DNA of 64,000 nt from assembly GCF_015160875.1 (NCBI RefSeq), contig NZ_CP063374.1, forward strand, positions 6,637,501-6,701,500, in the 5' to 3' direction. Position numbers and translations under genes: made by a program. Every line of letters begins with the position of its first letter. Positions within the stretch are counted from its first letter, which is position 1. This document shows positions 1 to 8,656 of the stretch, piece by piece. This DNA comes from Streptomyces chromofuscus. Its GTDB lineage: Bacteria; Actinomycetota; Actinomycetes; Streptomycetales; Streptomycetaceae. The notes beneath the pieces were generated by a model, which made no database searches, was not told the DNA's origin, and saw nothing but the letters and a program-made list of their open reading frames with translations.

Positions 1-577
1 CGTTCGCGGTGATCCCGCGCCCGCCCAGCTCCCGCGCCAGCGCCTTGGTCAGCCCGGTCAGCGCCGCCTTGCTGGTCGCGTAGAGGGTGCCCCCGGGCCC
101 CGGCACCCGCTGGGTCATGCAGCTGCCGACGGTGACGATCCGGCCGCCCTCCGGCATGATCGCGGCGGCCGCCTGACAGGCCAGGAAGACGCCCCGGACG
201 TTCACCGCGAGCACCCGGTCCACGTCGGCGAGCGAGAGGCTCTCCAACGGCCCGAGCACGCCGACGGCCGCGTTGTTCACCAGCACGTCGAGCCCACCGA
301 GGGCCTCGGCCGTGCGCCGCACGGCACCCGCCGCCTCGTTCGGGTCGGCGCCGTCCGCCCGCAGGGCCACCGCCCGGCGCCCCATTGCCCGGACGGCCCC
401 GGCCACGTCCTCGGCGGCCTCCTTGCCGTTCACGAACGTCACGGCCACGTCGGCGCCCTCCCGCGCCAGCCGCAGCGCGGTCGCCGCACCGATGCCGCGG
501 CTGCCGCCGGTCACCAGGGCGACCTTGCCCTCCAAGGGCGCCGGAGTGGTCACGGTGTGCGTCGCTTGAGAAGTCAT
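1..577 (-). CDS. SDR family oxidoreductase (3' end outside window)
   Basis: NAD(P)-dependent short-chain dehydrogenase/reductase of unknown substrate; the reading frame runs off the left edge, so only about 192 N-terminal residues are present. The sequence shows the Rossmann glycine motif TGGSRGIG around residue 22, the NNAA motif after beta strand 4 and the catalytic YATSK (Tyr-x-x-x-Lys) near residue 158. The ATG at 577 opens the protein as MTSQATHTVTTP. It is divergent from the AIM24 gene about 100 bp away. A keto-reductase acting on a small alcohol or ketone is the usual role in this family; nothing in the context narrows it further. Confidence 0.9.
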   Translation of the reverse strand, partial: MTSQATHTVTTPAPLEGKVALVTGGSRGIGAATALRLAREGADVAVTFVNGKEAAEDVAGAVRAMGRRAVALRADGADPNEAAGAVRRTAEALGGLDVLVNNAAVGVLGPLESLSLADVDRVLAVNVRGVFLACQAAAAIMPEGGRIVTVGSCMTQRVPGPGGTLYATSKAALTGLTKALARELGGRGITAN

Positions 578-678
578 ACGCCCATTCCAGCGAGCGCCCC
601 CACGAGGTTGCCGGCGGCGAGCGGACACCGAGGTCGCACGCCCGGAACTCGCGGCCTCGTCTCCCGCGTTCTCCTCAC

Positions 679-1503
679 GTGACACTTCAGCAAGAGATCG
701 TCGGCAACGCCATGCAGATGGCGGTCGTCACCCTGCGCCCGGGCCAGACCGTGTACTGCGAGGCGGGGAAGTTCCTGTTCAAGACGGCGAACGTGACCAT
801 GGAGACCCGGCTGTCCGGCCCGTCGGGCGGCGGCTCGGCGCAGGGCGGTGCCTCGGGCGCCGCGGCGGCGGGCATGGGCGGCCTGCTGCGTCAGGCGGTG
901 GGGACCGCCATGCAGGTCGGCCAGCGGGCGCTGGCGGGCGAGTCGCTGGCGTTCCAGTACTTCACCGCGCAGGGCGGCGAGGGCACCGTCGGCTTCGCGG
1001 GCGTCCTGCCCGGTGAGATGCGTGCCCTGGAACTCGACGGCACGCGCGCGTGGTTCGCGGAGAAGGACGCCTTCGTGGCCGCCGAGTCCACCGTCGAGTT
1101 CGGCATCGCCTTCCAGGGCGGGCGGACCGGCATGAAGGGCGGCGAGGGCTTCGTCCTGGAGAAGTTCACCGGCCGCGGCACGGTGATCATCGCGGGCGCC
1201 GGCAACTTCATCGACCTCGACCCGGCCGACTTCGGCGGCCGCATCGAGGTCGACACCGGTTGCGTGGTCGCCTTCGAGGAGGGCATCCAGTACGGCGTCC
1301 AGCGCGTGGGCGGCCTCAACCGGCAGGGTCTGATGAACGCGGTGTTCGGCGGCGAGGGCCTGTCCCTGGCCACCCTGGAGGGCAGCGGCAGGGTCATCCT
1401 GCAGTCCATGACGATCGAGGGCCTGGCGAACGCCTTGAAGAAGGCGCAGGGCGGCGACAAGCAGGGCCCGACGGGCGGACTGTTCTCGACGCACTCCGGA
1501 TGA
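679..1503 (+). CDS. AIM24 family protein
   Basis: Member of the AIM24/TRAP-like beta-barrel family, common in actinobacteria and without an established biochemical role. The protein begins VTLQQEIVGNAMQMAVVTLRP and has the typical run of short glycine-rich beta strands, including FLFKTANVTMETRLSG and GKLKG-like turns, with a Gly/Ser/Ala-rich loop near residue 60. I chose the GTG at 679 because family members begin at this motif; the frame is open further upstream (to 385), but that stretch is the antisense of the neighbouring SDR gene. No clear ribosome site precedes it. Length 274 residues. Apparently monocistronic. Confidence 0.82.
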   Translation: MTLQQEIVGNAMQMAVVTLRPGQTVYCEAGKFLFKTANVTMETRLSGPSGGGSAQGGASGAAAAGMGGLLRQAVGTAMQVGQRALAGESLAFQYFTAQGGEGTVGFAGVLPGEMRALELDGTRAWFAEKDAFVAAESTVEFGIAFQGGRTGMKGGEGFVLEKFTGRGTVIIAGAGNFIDLDPADFGGRIEVDTGCVVAFEEGIQYGVQRVGGLNRQGLMNAVFGGEGLSLATLEGSGRVILQSMTIEGLANALKKAQGGDKQGPTGGLFSTHSG

Positions 1504-1605
1504 GTCTCTCCGCCGCCCAGCGATGAGTTGCGGGTGCCGGTGGGGTCTGACCTGATGAAAGCAGACCCCACCCCGCAAGGGTCATCCAGGAAGAAGGCAC
1601 CCGCC

Positions 1606-2232
1606 ATGGGCAAGCTCGTCCTCACCAGCTTCGTCACCCTCGACGGCGTCTACCAGGCCCCGGGCGGCCGCCAGGAGGACACCCGCGACGGCTTCGAGCA
1701 CGGCGGCTGGAGCGTTCCGTACGGCGACGAGGACTTCGGGCGGTTCATCGACGAGGTCTTCCAGCGCGTCGGCGCCTTCCTCCTCGGCCGCCGCACGTAC
1801 GAGATCTTCGCCTCGTACTGGCCGAAGGTGACCGACGCCGACGACCCGGTCGCCTCGCGGCTGAACACCCTGCCGAAGTACGTCGCCTCTGCCTCCCTCA
1901 CCGACCCCCGCTGGTCCGGCACCACCGTCATCGGCGGCGACCTCGCCAAGGAGGTCACCGCCCTGAAGGAGGACACCGACGGCGAGCTGCAGGTGCACGG
2001 CAGCGGCGCCCTGGCGCGGTCCCTGTTCGACCTCGGCCTCATCGACACCGTGCATCTGCTGACCTTCCCGGTCGTCCTGGGCGCCGGCCGCCGCCTGTTC
2101 GCCGAGGGCACCGTCCCGACGGCCTTCCGCCACACCGGCGGCCGGATCACCTCGGCGGGCGTGTCGATCCAGACGTACGACCTGGCGGGGCGTCCCGAGT
2201 ACGGCACCTACGAACTGCCCGACAACGCGTAG
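1606..2232 (+). CDS. Dihydrofolate reductase family protein (RibD C-terminal domain)
   Basis: A 208-residue single-domain protein of the RibD C-terminal/DHFR-like superfamily, which reduces pterin- or pyrimidine-type substrates with NAD(P)H; the actual substrate is unknown. Diagnostic segments are MGKLVLTSFVTLDGV at the start, GAFLLGRRTYEIFASYWP in the middle, and LQVHGSGALARSLFDLGLIDTVHLLTFPVVLGAGRRLF near the end. The ATG at 1606 follows an AAGAAGG ribosome site. These proteins are frequent, mostly uncharacterised, single genes in Streptomyces. Confidence 0.88.
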   Translation: MGKLVLTSFVTLDGVYQAPGGRQEDTRDGFEHGGWSVPYGDEDFGRFIDEVFQRVGAFLLGRRTYEIFASYWPKVTDADDPVASRLNTLPKYVASASLTDPRWSGTTVIGGDLAKEVTALKEDTDGELQVHGSGALARSLFDLGLIDTVHLLTFPVVLGAGRRLFAEGTVPTAFRHTGGRITSAGVSIQTYDLAGRPEYGTYELPDNA

Positions 2233-2352
2233 TCCGACGGGAGTCGCACGTGGGGTTTGCTTCGTCAACTCCCGTCATGCGGCGGCGGCCGAGACGGTGC
2301 CGCCGACGACCTGATCGACGACGGCTGCTGAGCGGCCGCCGGACCACCGGGT

Positions 2353-2559
2353 TCACCCGGACCTGCGGCTCTCTGCCGCGGCGAACAGGGCGAACGCCAG
2401 CACGACGAGGGCGACGCTCGCGTAGATCTCGTACCCGTCGAGGACACCGATGCGCTGCACGAGCCCGATGTGCCAGTCGGTGAACTCGTGCACCAGACCC
2501 ATCGCGCCCTGCACCAGGGCGATGAACCCGAGCAACTCCAGCAACTGCTTCATGGACAT
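2353..2559 (-). CDS. Small two-helix membrane protein
   Basis: A 68-residue hypothetical protein starting MSMKQLLELLGFIALVQG. It has two predicted membrane segments (about residues 8-24 and 46-62) joined by a charged loop HEFTDWHIGLVQRIG. Either ATG 2559 or ATG 2553 could be used; both lie behind a weak purine-rich site. It is divergent from the histidine kinase gene. Function unknown; similar short membrane proteins are widespread in Streptomyces. Confidence 0.65.
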   Translation of the reverse strand: MSMKQLLELLGFIALVQGAMGLVHEFTDWHIGLVQRIGVLDGYEIYASVALVVLAFALFAAAESRRSG

Positions 2560-2733
2560 GACTCTCGCCCCGCGGACCCCCCACGGACATCGGCCGCGGG
2601 GCGAGGCCGGCCCCACCGAAGTCGGTGATCCCGCTCCGCCGCCGCGCCGAAAGTAGCGGGCGGCGCGACTTCGGTCGGCGATCCCCCGTTCGGGGAGGTG
2701 GCACCGGTCCCGCCCTGCGTAGATTTGTCGACC

Positions 2734-3993
2734 GTGACAGACGACAGGGCGATACCGGCGGCAGCGGCGTTCGAGGGGCGCCGGTGGCTCCTGCCGTCCG
2801 CGCTGGTCCACGCGCTCGACCCGGACACCGGACGGCCCGGCCGACGGCCCCGGCGCACCGCGCGCGACTGGATCGTCGACTTCTCCTGCTTCCACCTGGC
2901 CGCCGTCGTCGGCCTGCTGGCCGCGGACTCCATGACCCCCGAGAACACCCCGCCCGCCCTCCTGGTCGTCGACCAGTGGCTCGGCGCCCTGTCCTGCGCG
3001 GCGGTGTGGCTGCGCCGCCGGTGGCCGGTCGGGCTCGCGGTCGCGATGCTCCCCGTCGGCCTCGTCTCCAACACCGCGGGCGGCGCCGGCCTGGTCGCCT
3101 TCTTCACGCTCGCGGTGCACCGGCCCTTCCGCCACGTGGCCTGGATCGGCGGCATCTCCCTCGCCCTGATCCCGGTCTTTTTCTGGCTGCGCCCCGAACC
3201 CGAGATGCCCTATGTGGTGGCCGTCGCGTTCACCGCGCTGCTCAGCGTCTGCGTCATCGGCTGGGGCCTGCTCGTACGCTCCCACCGCCGGCTGATGTTC
3301 AGTCTGCGCGATCGCGCCCGGCGCGCCGAGAGGGAGGCGCATCTGCGCGCCGAGCGGGCACAGCGACTCGCGCGCGAGGCGATGGCCCGCGAGATGCACG
3401 ACGTGCTGGCGCACCGGCTGACGCTGCTGAGCGTGCACGCCGGCGCGTTGGAGTTCCGGCCCGACGCGCCCCGCGAGGAGATGGCGCGGGCGGCCGGTGT
3501 CATCCGGGAGAGCGCGCACGAGGCGCTCCAGGACCTGCGGGAGATCATCGGGGTGCTGCGGGCGGGAGAGCCCGACGACGCCGGCCGCCCCCAGCCCTCG
3601 CTCGCCGCCCTCGACGCGCTGGTCGCCGCGTCGCGCGAGGCCGGCACCGAGGTGGCCCTCGACCTGCGGGTCACCGACCCGGCCGCCGTCCCCGCCGCTG
3701 CCGGCCGCACCGCCTACCGCATCGTCCAGGAGTGCCTGACCAACGCCCGCAAGCACGCCCCCGGCAGCGAGGTCACGGTGTCGGTGACGGGCACGCCGGG
3801 CGAGGGCCTGACGATTCTGGTGCGCAACCCCGCGGCCGAGGGCGACGTCCCGCACGTCCCGGGCTCCGGGCAGGGCCTGATCGGCCTGACCGAGCGCGCC
3901 ACGCTGGCCGGGGGACGGCTGGAGCACGGGGCATGCGAGGACGGCGGCTTCGAGGTGCGGGCCTGGCTGCCGTGGGGCGCGCACGGCCCGTGA
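2734..3993 (+). CDS. Two-component sensor histidine kinase (HisKA_3/NarL-type)
   Basis: Membrane sensor kinase of the DesK/NarX-like class that phosphorylates a LuxR-type response regulator. The N-terminal half has four to five hydrophobic segments between residues 48 and 190, then a coiled coil (RDRARRAEREAHLRAERAQ). The phosphoacceptor is His222 in EMHDVLAHRL. The HATPase domain has the N-box RIVQECLTNARKHA and the G-box GSGQGLIGLTERA. The GTG at 2734 is preferred because a TAGATT element lies 9-14 nt upstream, suggesting a leaderless or very short leader; the frame stays open to a GTG at 2698. The probable partner regulator is at 5358, separated by one membrane-protein gene. Confidence 0.88.
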   Translation: MTDDRAIPAAAAFEGRRWLLPSALVHALDPDTGRPGRRPRRTARDWIVDFSCFHLAAVVGLLAADSMTPENTPPALLVVDQWLGALSCAAVWLRRRWPVGLAVAMLPVGLVSNTAGGAGLVAFFTLAVHRPFRHVAWIGGISLALIPVFFWLRPEPEMPYVVAVAFTALLSVCVIGWGLLVRSHRRLMFSLRDRARRAEREAHLRAERAQRLAREAMAREMHDVLAHRLTLLSVHAGALEFRPDAPREEMARAAGVIRESAHEALQDLREIIGVLRAGEPDDAGRPQPSLAALDALVAASREAGTEVALDLRVTDPAAVPAAAGRTAYRIVQECLTNARKHAPGSEVTVSVTGTPGEGLTILVRNPAAEGDVPHVPGSGQGLIGLTERATLAGGRLEHGACEDGGFEVRAWLPWGAHGP

Positions 3994-4107
3994 CCGATCA
4001 CGTATCCTCCCATGTCGCTGCCGAGAGACGGCAGTTGAGTCGGGCGAGACGACGGGCCGACATCGGTGCGGCCGTCAGTGGCGCGCGTGCCGGGAGGGAA
4101 GAGCACA

Positions 4108-5286
4108 GTGAGTTTCGGGGGACCCGATCCGTACCAGCCGCACTGGCCACCCAACGGCGGACCTCAGCCGCCGCCCCCCAGTCAGGGACCGTACGCACCA
4201 CCGCCCAACCAGGGACCCTACGTCCCGCCCCCTAACCAGGGGCCGTACGCACCGCCGCCGCACACCGGACCGTACGTTCCCCCGCCCACGAACCCCGGGC
4301 CGTACCCGCCGCCGAACCATCCGTACGCGCCCCACCGGCCCCACCCGCCGGGCTTCCCGCCGCAGCCGTACCCCTGGCAGCCGTACCCGCCGTCGCGCAA
4401 CGACTCCCTCTGGTCGCTGATCACAGGACTGCGCGGCGCCGAATGGCCGCCGCTGCGCGACCTGTTGCGGGCCGGACGGCCGCGCATCCACGGCTGTGTG
4501 TGGGTGCTGGTGCTCTTCCCGTGCACCTGGTTCGTGATTCCACCGCTGCTGCTCTGCTACTCGTTCGCCCGTTCGGCGCGCCTGCGGGCCCACCGGCTCT
4601 TCCCGGTGAACGCCCACCGTCGCTTCGACGACCCCCAGGTGTGGCGCGTGCAGAAGGCGCGCGCCTGGACCGCGGCGGCGATGTCCGTGCTGCTGCTCCT
4701 CGTGTACGGCAAGCCGGAGGACTTCGGTGAGGCACAGCAGCAGTACATGCTGCGGCTGGCCGCCACCCCGCCCCTGCTGCTGGTCAGCGCCCCCGTGGTG
4801 ATCGCGCTGCTGTTCCGGGTGGCGTCGCCGCAGACCAGGGCCGAGATGCGGGCGCGGGTGCGCGCAGCCGGGCGGACGGCCCTGTGGTACGTCGGCGCCG
4901 TGACGACGGTGCCGCTGTGCCTGGTGGGCATCACCCTGGCCGACCGGGGCTCGACGGCCGCGCAGGACCCCTGGTACAGCACGGTGCTGACGCCGGCCCT
5001 GGCCCTGCCGATGGTGTGGCTGCTGTTCTTCCTGGGCTTCGCCACCGGCCCCGCGATCCGCAGCGGCTTCAACGCCGCCGAGGTGCACGCCGCGCTGCCC
5101 GCGCTGCTCACCGGCGTCCTGGTGTGGGAGTTCGCCGCTCTCAGCCTGGCCGCGGGCGGGACGCCGCCCGGTCCGCCGCTGGTCCAGCTCCTCGCGCTGC
5201 TCGGCGGCCCGGCGTCGGTCACCGCGGTGGCCTGGTGGGAGATCGGCCGGCTCCGCGAGCGGTACGGGATCCGGCTGCGGGGCTGA
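4108..5286 (+). CDS. Proline-rich multi-pass membrane protein
   Basis: A 392-residue protein of unknown function. The first 90 residues are a low-complexity cytoplasmic tail built on repeated GPYxPPPN units (about six copies of NQGPYAPPP-like segments). It is followed by a conserved-looking soluble stretch and about six hydrophobic helices. The GTG at 4108 sits 10 nt behind GGGAGG. It lies between the sensor kinase and the response regulator in the same direction, so it may take part in the same signalling unit, but this is inference from position. Such tails are typical of actinobacterial membrane proteins that bind partners through proline motifs. Confidence 0.75.
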   Translation: MSFGGPDPYQPHWPPNGGPQPPPPSQGPYAPPPNQGPYVPPPNQGPYAPPPHTGPYVPPPTNPGPYPPPNHPYAPHRPHPPGFPPQPYPWQPYPPSRNDSLWSLITGLRGAEWPPLRDLLRAGRPRIHGCVWVLVLFPCTWFVIPPLLLCYSFARSARLRAHRLFPVNAHRRFDDPQVWRVQKARAWTAAAMSVLLLLVYGKPEDFGEAQQQYMLRLAATPPLLLVSAPVVIALLFRVASPQTRAEMRARVRAAGRTALWYVGAVTTVPLCLVGITLADRGSTAAQDPWYSTVLTPALALPMVWLLFFLGFATGPAIRSGFNAAEVHAALPALLTGVLVWEFAALSLAAGGTPPGPPLVQLLALLGGPASVTAVAWWEIGRLRERYGIRLRG

Positions 5287-5357
5287 CCCCGGGGGACCAG
5301 GCCGGTGTCCCGGCGGCGGGACCGTCATGACACGAAGCTCGTGATTACGTGAGGGCC

Positions 5358-6029
5358 ATGACTGCGATCAGAGTGCTGCTCGTCGACGACGACCCCCTGG
5401 TGCGGGCCGGGCTGTCCTTCATGATGGGCGGCGCCGACGACATCCGGATCGTCGGCGAGGCCGCCGACGGCGGGGAGGTCGAGGCGCTCGTCGACCGCAC
5501 CCGACCGGACGTCGTCCTGATGGACATCCGGATGCCGACGGTCGACGGCCTCACCGCCACGGAACGGCTGCGCGCCCGCCCGGACGGCCCGCAGGTCGTC
5601 GTCCTGACCACCTTCCACGCCGACGACCAGGTGCTGCGGGCGCTGCGCGCGGGAGCCGCCGGATTCGTGCTGAAGGACACCCCGCCCGCCGAGATCGTCG
5701 ACGCCGTGCGCCGCGTCGCCGCCGGTGACCCGGTGCTGTCGCCCGCCGTCACCCGCCAGTTGATGGAGCACGCGGCCGGCGGCGCCGCCGACACCCGGCG
5801 CGCCCGCGCGCGGGAGCGCGTCGCCGCCCTCAACGAACGCGAACGCGAGGTCGCCGTCACGGTCGGCCGGGGCCTGTCCAACGCCGAGATCGCGACGGAG
5901 CTGTTCATGAGCGTGGCCACCGTCAAGACCCATGTCTCCCGCATCCTCGCCAAGCTCGACCTCAACAACCGCGTGCAGATCGCCCTGTTGGCGTACGACG
6001 CGGGTCTGCTGGAAGGGGACGGGCACTAG
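5358..6029 (+). CDS. LuxR/NarL family response regulator
   Basis: DNA-binding response regulator. The receiver domain (residues 1-120) has the acidic pocket LLVDDDP, phosphoacceptor Asp56 in VVLMDIRMP, the switch Thr in VVLTTF and Lys in FVLKDTPP. The C-terminal LuxR helix-turn-helix is ALNEREREVAVTVGRGLSN...SVATVKTHVSRILAKLDLNNR. I chose ATG 5358 (MTAIRVLLVDDD); the in-frame GTG 5349 is an alternative. It is very likely the partner of the kinase at 2734. The stop codon is 1 nt from the start of a 163-nt hairpin that probably ends the transcript. Confidence 0.93.
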   Translation: MTAIRVLLVDDDPLVRAGLSFMMGGADDIRIVGEAADGGEVEALVDRTRPDVVLMDIRMPTVDGLTATERLRARPDGPQVVVLTTFHADDQVLRALRAGAAGFVLKDTPPAEIVDAVRRVAAGDPVLSPAVTRQLMEHAAGGAADTRRARARERVAALNEREREVAVTVGRGLSNAEIATELFMSVATVKTHVSRILAKLDLNNRVQIALLAYDAGLLEGDGH

Positions 6030-6030
6030 A

Positions 6031-6193
6031 GTGCCGCGACAGGCAACGTTCACCCCGTCCCGACGCCCGGCACGCCCTCTCGCCGCACCGGCCGGAAGCC
6101 CAAGTACATCCAGTACGAGGGCTTCCGGCCGGCACGTCGAGAGCACGCACCGGACGCCGCTCCTTGCCGGGCAAACGTTGCCTGCCGCGGCAC
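6031..6193. repeat. 163-nt long imperfect inverted repeat (giant hairpin)
   Basis: The two halves are near-complete inverted copies. The outer arms GTGCCGCGACAGGCAACGTT (6031-6050) and its complement ending at 6193 differ at one base. Inside, pairing continues through GACGCCCGGCACG/GGCGTCCGGTGCG and CTCTCG, to a central perfect stem GGCCGGAAGCCC/GGGCTTCCGGCC with a loop containing AAGTACATCCAGTACG. It starts 1 nt after the response regulator stop and ends 58 nt before the P450 start. It could be a terminator, a MITE-like element or a structured RNA. Confidence 0.85.
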
Positions 6194-6251
6194 GAGTCGG
6201 CGCGGCCGTCCGTTGTCGCGGTGAAGGGGAAGGGCGGGAAGGGGGAGCGAC

Positions 6252-7436
6252 ATGGCGGACGTGGTCGACCTGGGGGAGTACGGCGCTGACTTCCTGACCG
6301 ACCCGCACCCGGTGTACGCGCAGCTGCGCGCCCGCGGGCCGGTGCACCGGGTGAGGCTGCCGGGGCACGAGGCGCATCGCGTGGCCTGGCTCGTGGTGGG
6401 GTACGAGGAGGCGCGCGCCGCGCTCGCCGACCCGCGGCTGTCCAAGGACGGCGCCGGGATCGGCATGACCTTCCTCGACGAGGAGCTGATCGGTCAGTAC
6501 CTGCTGGCCGCCGACCCGCCGCAGCACACACGGCTGCGCGGCCTGGTCTCACGCGCGTTCACCGCCCGCCGGGTGGCGGCGCTGCGACCCAGGATCCAGC
6601 AGATCACCGGCGAACTGCTCGACACGATGCTCCCGCACGGCCGCGCCGACCTCGTGGAGTCGTTCTCGTACCCGCTGCCGATCACCGTGATCTGCGAACT
6701 GCTGGGCGTGCCCGAGCTGGACCGGGCCGCGTTCCGCGCGATGTCGACGGAGGTGGTCGCGCCCACCGACGGCGACCGGGAGTACGAGGCCGTCGTGGCC
6801 CTCGGCGAGTACCTCACCGAGCTGATCGAGGACAAGCGCTGCGCCGGACCGGCCGACGACCTGCTCAGCGACCTGATCCGCACCACCGCCGAGGACGGCG
6901 ACCGGCTCTCCCCCACGGAGCTGCGCGGCATGGCGTACATCCTGCTGATCGCCGGCCACGAGACGACCGTCAACCTGCTCACCAACGGCGTGTACGCCCT
7001 GCTCACCCATCCCGGCCAGCTCGCCGCGCTGCGCGCCGACATGGGTCTGCTCGACGGCGCGATCGAGGAGATGCTGCGCTACGAGGGTCCGGTGGAGACG
7101 GCGACGTTCCGGTACGCGGCCGAGCCCCTGGAGATCGCGGGCGTGCCCGTGGAGAAGGGCGAGACCGTGCTGGTCGGCCTCACCGCGGCCGACCACGACG
7201 AGGCCCGCTACCGGGACCCGCACCGCTTCGACATACGCCGCGACCCCCGCCCCCACCTCGCGTTCGGGCACGGCATCCACTACTGCCTGGGGGCACCCCT
7301 GGCCCGCCTCGAAGCCCGCATCGCACTGAGGACCCTCCTGGAGCGCGCCCCGGACCTGGCGTTGGAGGGCCCGCCGGGCCCCTACTTGCCGGGCATGCTG
7401 ATGCGCGGGATGCGCAGTCTGCCGATGCGCTGGTAG
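6252..7436 (+). CDS. Cytochrome P450 (CYP107-like class I)
   Basis: Soluble bacterial haem monooxygenase of 394 residues, requiring separate ferredoxin and reductase, neither of which is adjacent. Visible motifs: I-helix oxygen-binding LIAGHETTVNLL, K-helix ExxR in EEMLRYEGPVETATFRYA, and the haem-binding FGHGIHYCLGAPLARLE with the Cys thiolate ligand. ATG 6252 follows GGGGGAG. The substrate cannot be inferred; the gene sits alone between a giant hairpin and the convergent dehydrogenase gene and is not part of a recognisable biosynthetic cluster. Confidence 0.92.
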   Translation: MADVVDLGEYGADFLTDPHPVYAQLRARGPVHRVRLPGHEAHRVAWLVVGYEEARAALADPRLSKDGAGIGMTFLDEELIGQYLLAADPPQHTRLRGLVSRAFTARRVAALRPRIQQITGELLDTMLPHGRADLVESFSYPLPITVICELLGVPELDRAAFRAMSTEVVAPTDGDREYEAVVALGEYLTELIEDKRCAGPADDLLSDLIRTTAEDGDRLSPTELRGMAYILLIAGHETTVNLLTNGVYALLTHPGQLAALRADMGLLDGAIEEMLRYEGPVETATFRYAAEPLEIAGVPVEKGETVLVGLTAADHDEARYRDPHRFDIRRDPRPHLAFGHGIHYCLGAPLARLEARIALRTLLERAPDLALEGPPGPYLPGMLMRGMRSLPMRW

Positions 7437-7530
7437 CGCGCCGGCGCACCGAGGCCCAAAGGGCGCCGGGAACCGCGTGACCAGCCACGACGCACCCGCG
7501 CACGGCGACGCACAGGAGCCCGGCGAAGCG

Positions 7531-8553
7531 CTACCGCAGCACCGGCTCCGCCCCGCCCGGCAGCTCCGCGAGCCGGACGGGTCGGTGCTCCCGGCGGGAG
7601 AGCTCGCAGGCCTCGGCGATCCGCAGGGCCTGCAACGCCTCGCGCCCGTCGCAGGGGTTGGCCCGCTCACCCCGCACCACCTCCACGAAGGCGTTCAGCT
7701 CGGCCTCGTAGGAGGGCCCGAACCGCTCCAGGAAGGTGGTCCACGGCTTGCTCGCGGCCGGCGGCCCGGTCGGTTCGGTGGACGCGATCGGCGTCCGGTC
7801 GTCCAGCCCGACCACGATCTGGTCCAGCTCCCCGGCCAGTTCCATCCGCACGTCGTAGCCCGCGCCGTTCAGCCGCGTCGCGGTGGCCGTCGCGAGGGTG
7901 CCGTCGTCGAGGGTGAGGAGGGCGGCCGCGGTGTCGACGTCCCCGGCCTCGCGGAACATCGCGGGACCGGCGTCGGAGCCGGCGGCGTACACCTCCGTCA
8001 CCTCGTGCCCGGTCACCCAGCGCAGGATGTCGAAGTCGTGGATCAGCGTGTCCCGGTACAGCCCGCCGGACAGCGAAAGGTACGTCGCCGGCGGCGGCAC
8101 CTGGTCGGAGCTCGTCGCCCGCACGGTGTGCAGCCGGCCGAGCCGCCCGGAGCGGACCGCCTCGCGGGCGCCCTTGTACCCCGCGTCGAAGCGGCGCTGG
8201 AAGCCCATCTGCAGGATCGTGCCGGCCGTCTCGACCTCGGCGATCGCGTGCAGGGAACCGGGCAGGTCGAGCGCGATGGGCTTCTCGCAGAACACCGGCA
8301 GTCCGGAGCGGGCCGCCCGGCCGATCAGTTCCGCGTGGGCCGCGGTCGCCGTCGTGATCACCACCGCGTCCACGCCCCAGCGGAAGATCTCGTCCATGCC
8401 CGGCGCGGCCGTCTCCCCGAGCCGGTGCGCCAGCTCCTGCGCCCGCGCGGGGTCCGCGTCCGTGAGGATGAGGGAGCCCACGTCACGGTGACGGCTGAGC
8501 GTATTCGCATGAATGGTGCCGATGCGGCCCGTCCCGATGACCCCGATGCGCAT
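7531..8553 (-). CDS. Gfo/Idh/MocA family oxidoreductase (inositol 2-dehydrogenase-like)
   Basis: NAD(P)-dependent sugar/cyclitol dehydrogenase of 340 residues. The N-terminal Rossmann motif is MRIGVIGTGRIG, the conserved EKP triad is in GLPVFCEKPIALD, and the C-terminal domain carries the substrate-site GLYRDTLIHDFDILRWVTGHE. The ATG at 8553 is chosen because the Rossmann strand begins there. It is divergent from the GntR gene, and the intergenic region contains the palindrome shared with the ABC transporter promoter. It therefore likely oxidises the sugar or inositol imported by that transporter. An iolG function is plausible but not provable from sequence. Confidence 0.85.
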   Translation of the reverse strand: MRIGVIGTGRIGTIHANTLSRHRDVGSLILTDADPARAQELAHRLGETAAPGMDEIFRWGVDAVVITTATAAHAELIGRAARSGLPVFCEKPIALDLPGSLHAIAEVETAGTILQMGFQRRFDAGYKGAREAVRSGRLGRLHTVRATSSDQVPPPATYLSLSGGLYRDTLIHDFDILRWVTGHEVTEVYAAGSDAGPAMFREAGDVDTAAALLTLDDGTLATATATRLNGAGYDVRMELAGELDQIVVGLDDRTPIASTEPTGPPAASKPWTTFLERFGPSYEAELNAFVEVVRGERANPCDGREALQALRIAEACELSRREHRPVRLAELPGGAEPVLR

Positions 8554-8594
8554 GAGAACAAAGTGGAGTCCGACCCACCGCACTGTCAATGCTT

Positions 8595-8607
8595 ATGTCC
8601 GGACAAT
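8595..8607. promoter_or_regulatory. Palindromic operator 1 (GntR candidate)
   Basis: The 13-mer ATGTCCGGACAAT contains the perfect 10-bp palindrome TGTCCGGACA. It lies between the divergent dehydrogenase and GntR genes. An identical 13-mer is found upstream of the ABC transporter (9455). Shared use by the GntR protein encoded here is inferred. Confidence 0.75.
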
Positions 8608-8656
8608 CGGACTTCACGACTTCCCGTCAACCCGTCACGGAGCTACGCTCGGGCGC

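Noticed and set aside
6050..6175. Peptide-coding frame across the giant hairpin (reading KPKYIQYEGFRPA)
   Set aside because: Both strands give similar peptides only because of the inverted repeat; no start or ribosome site is present.
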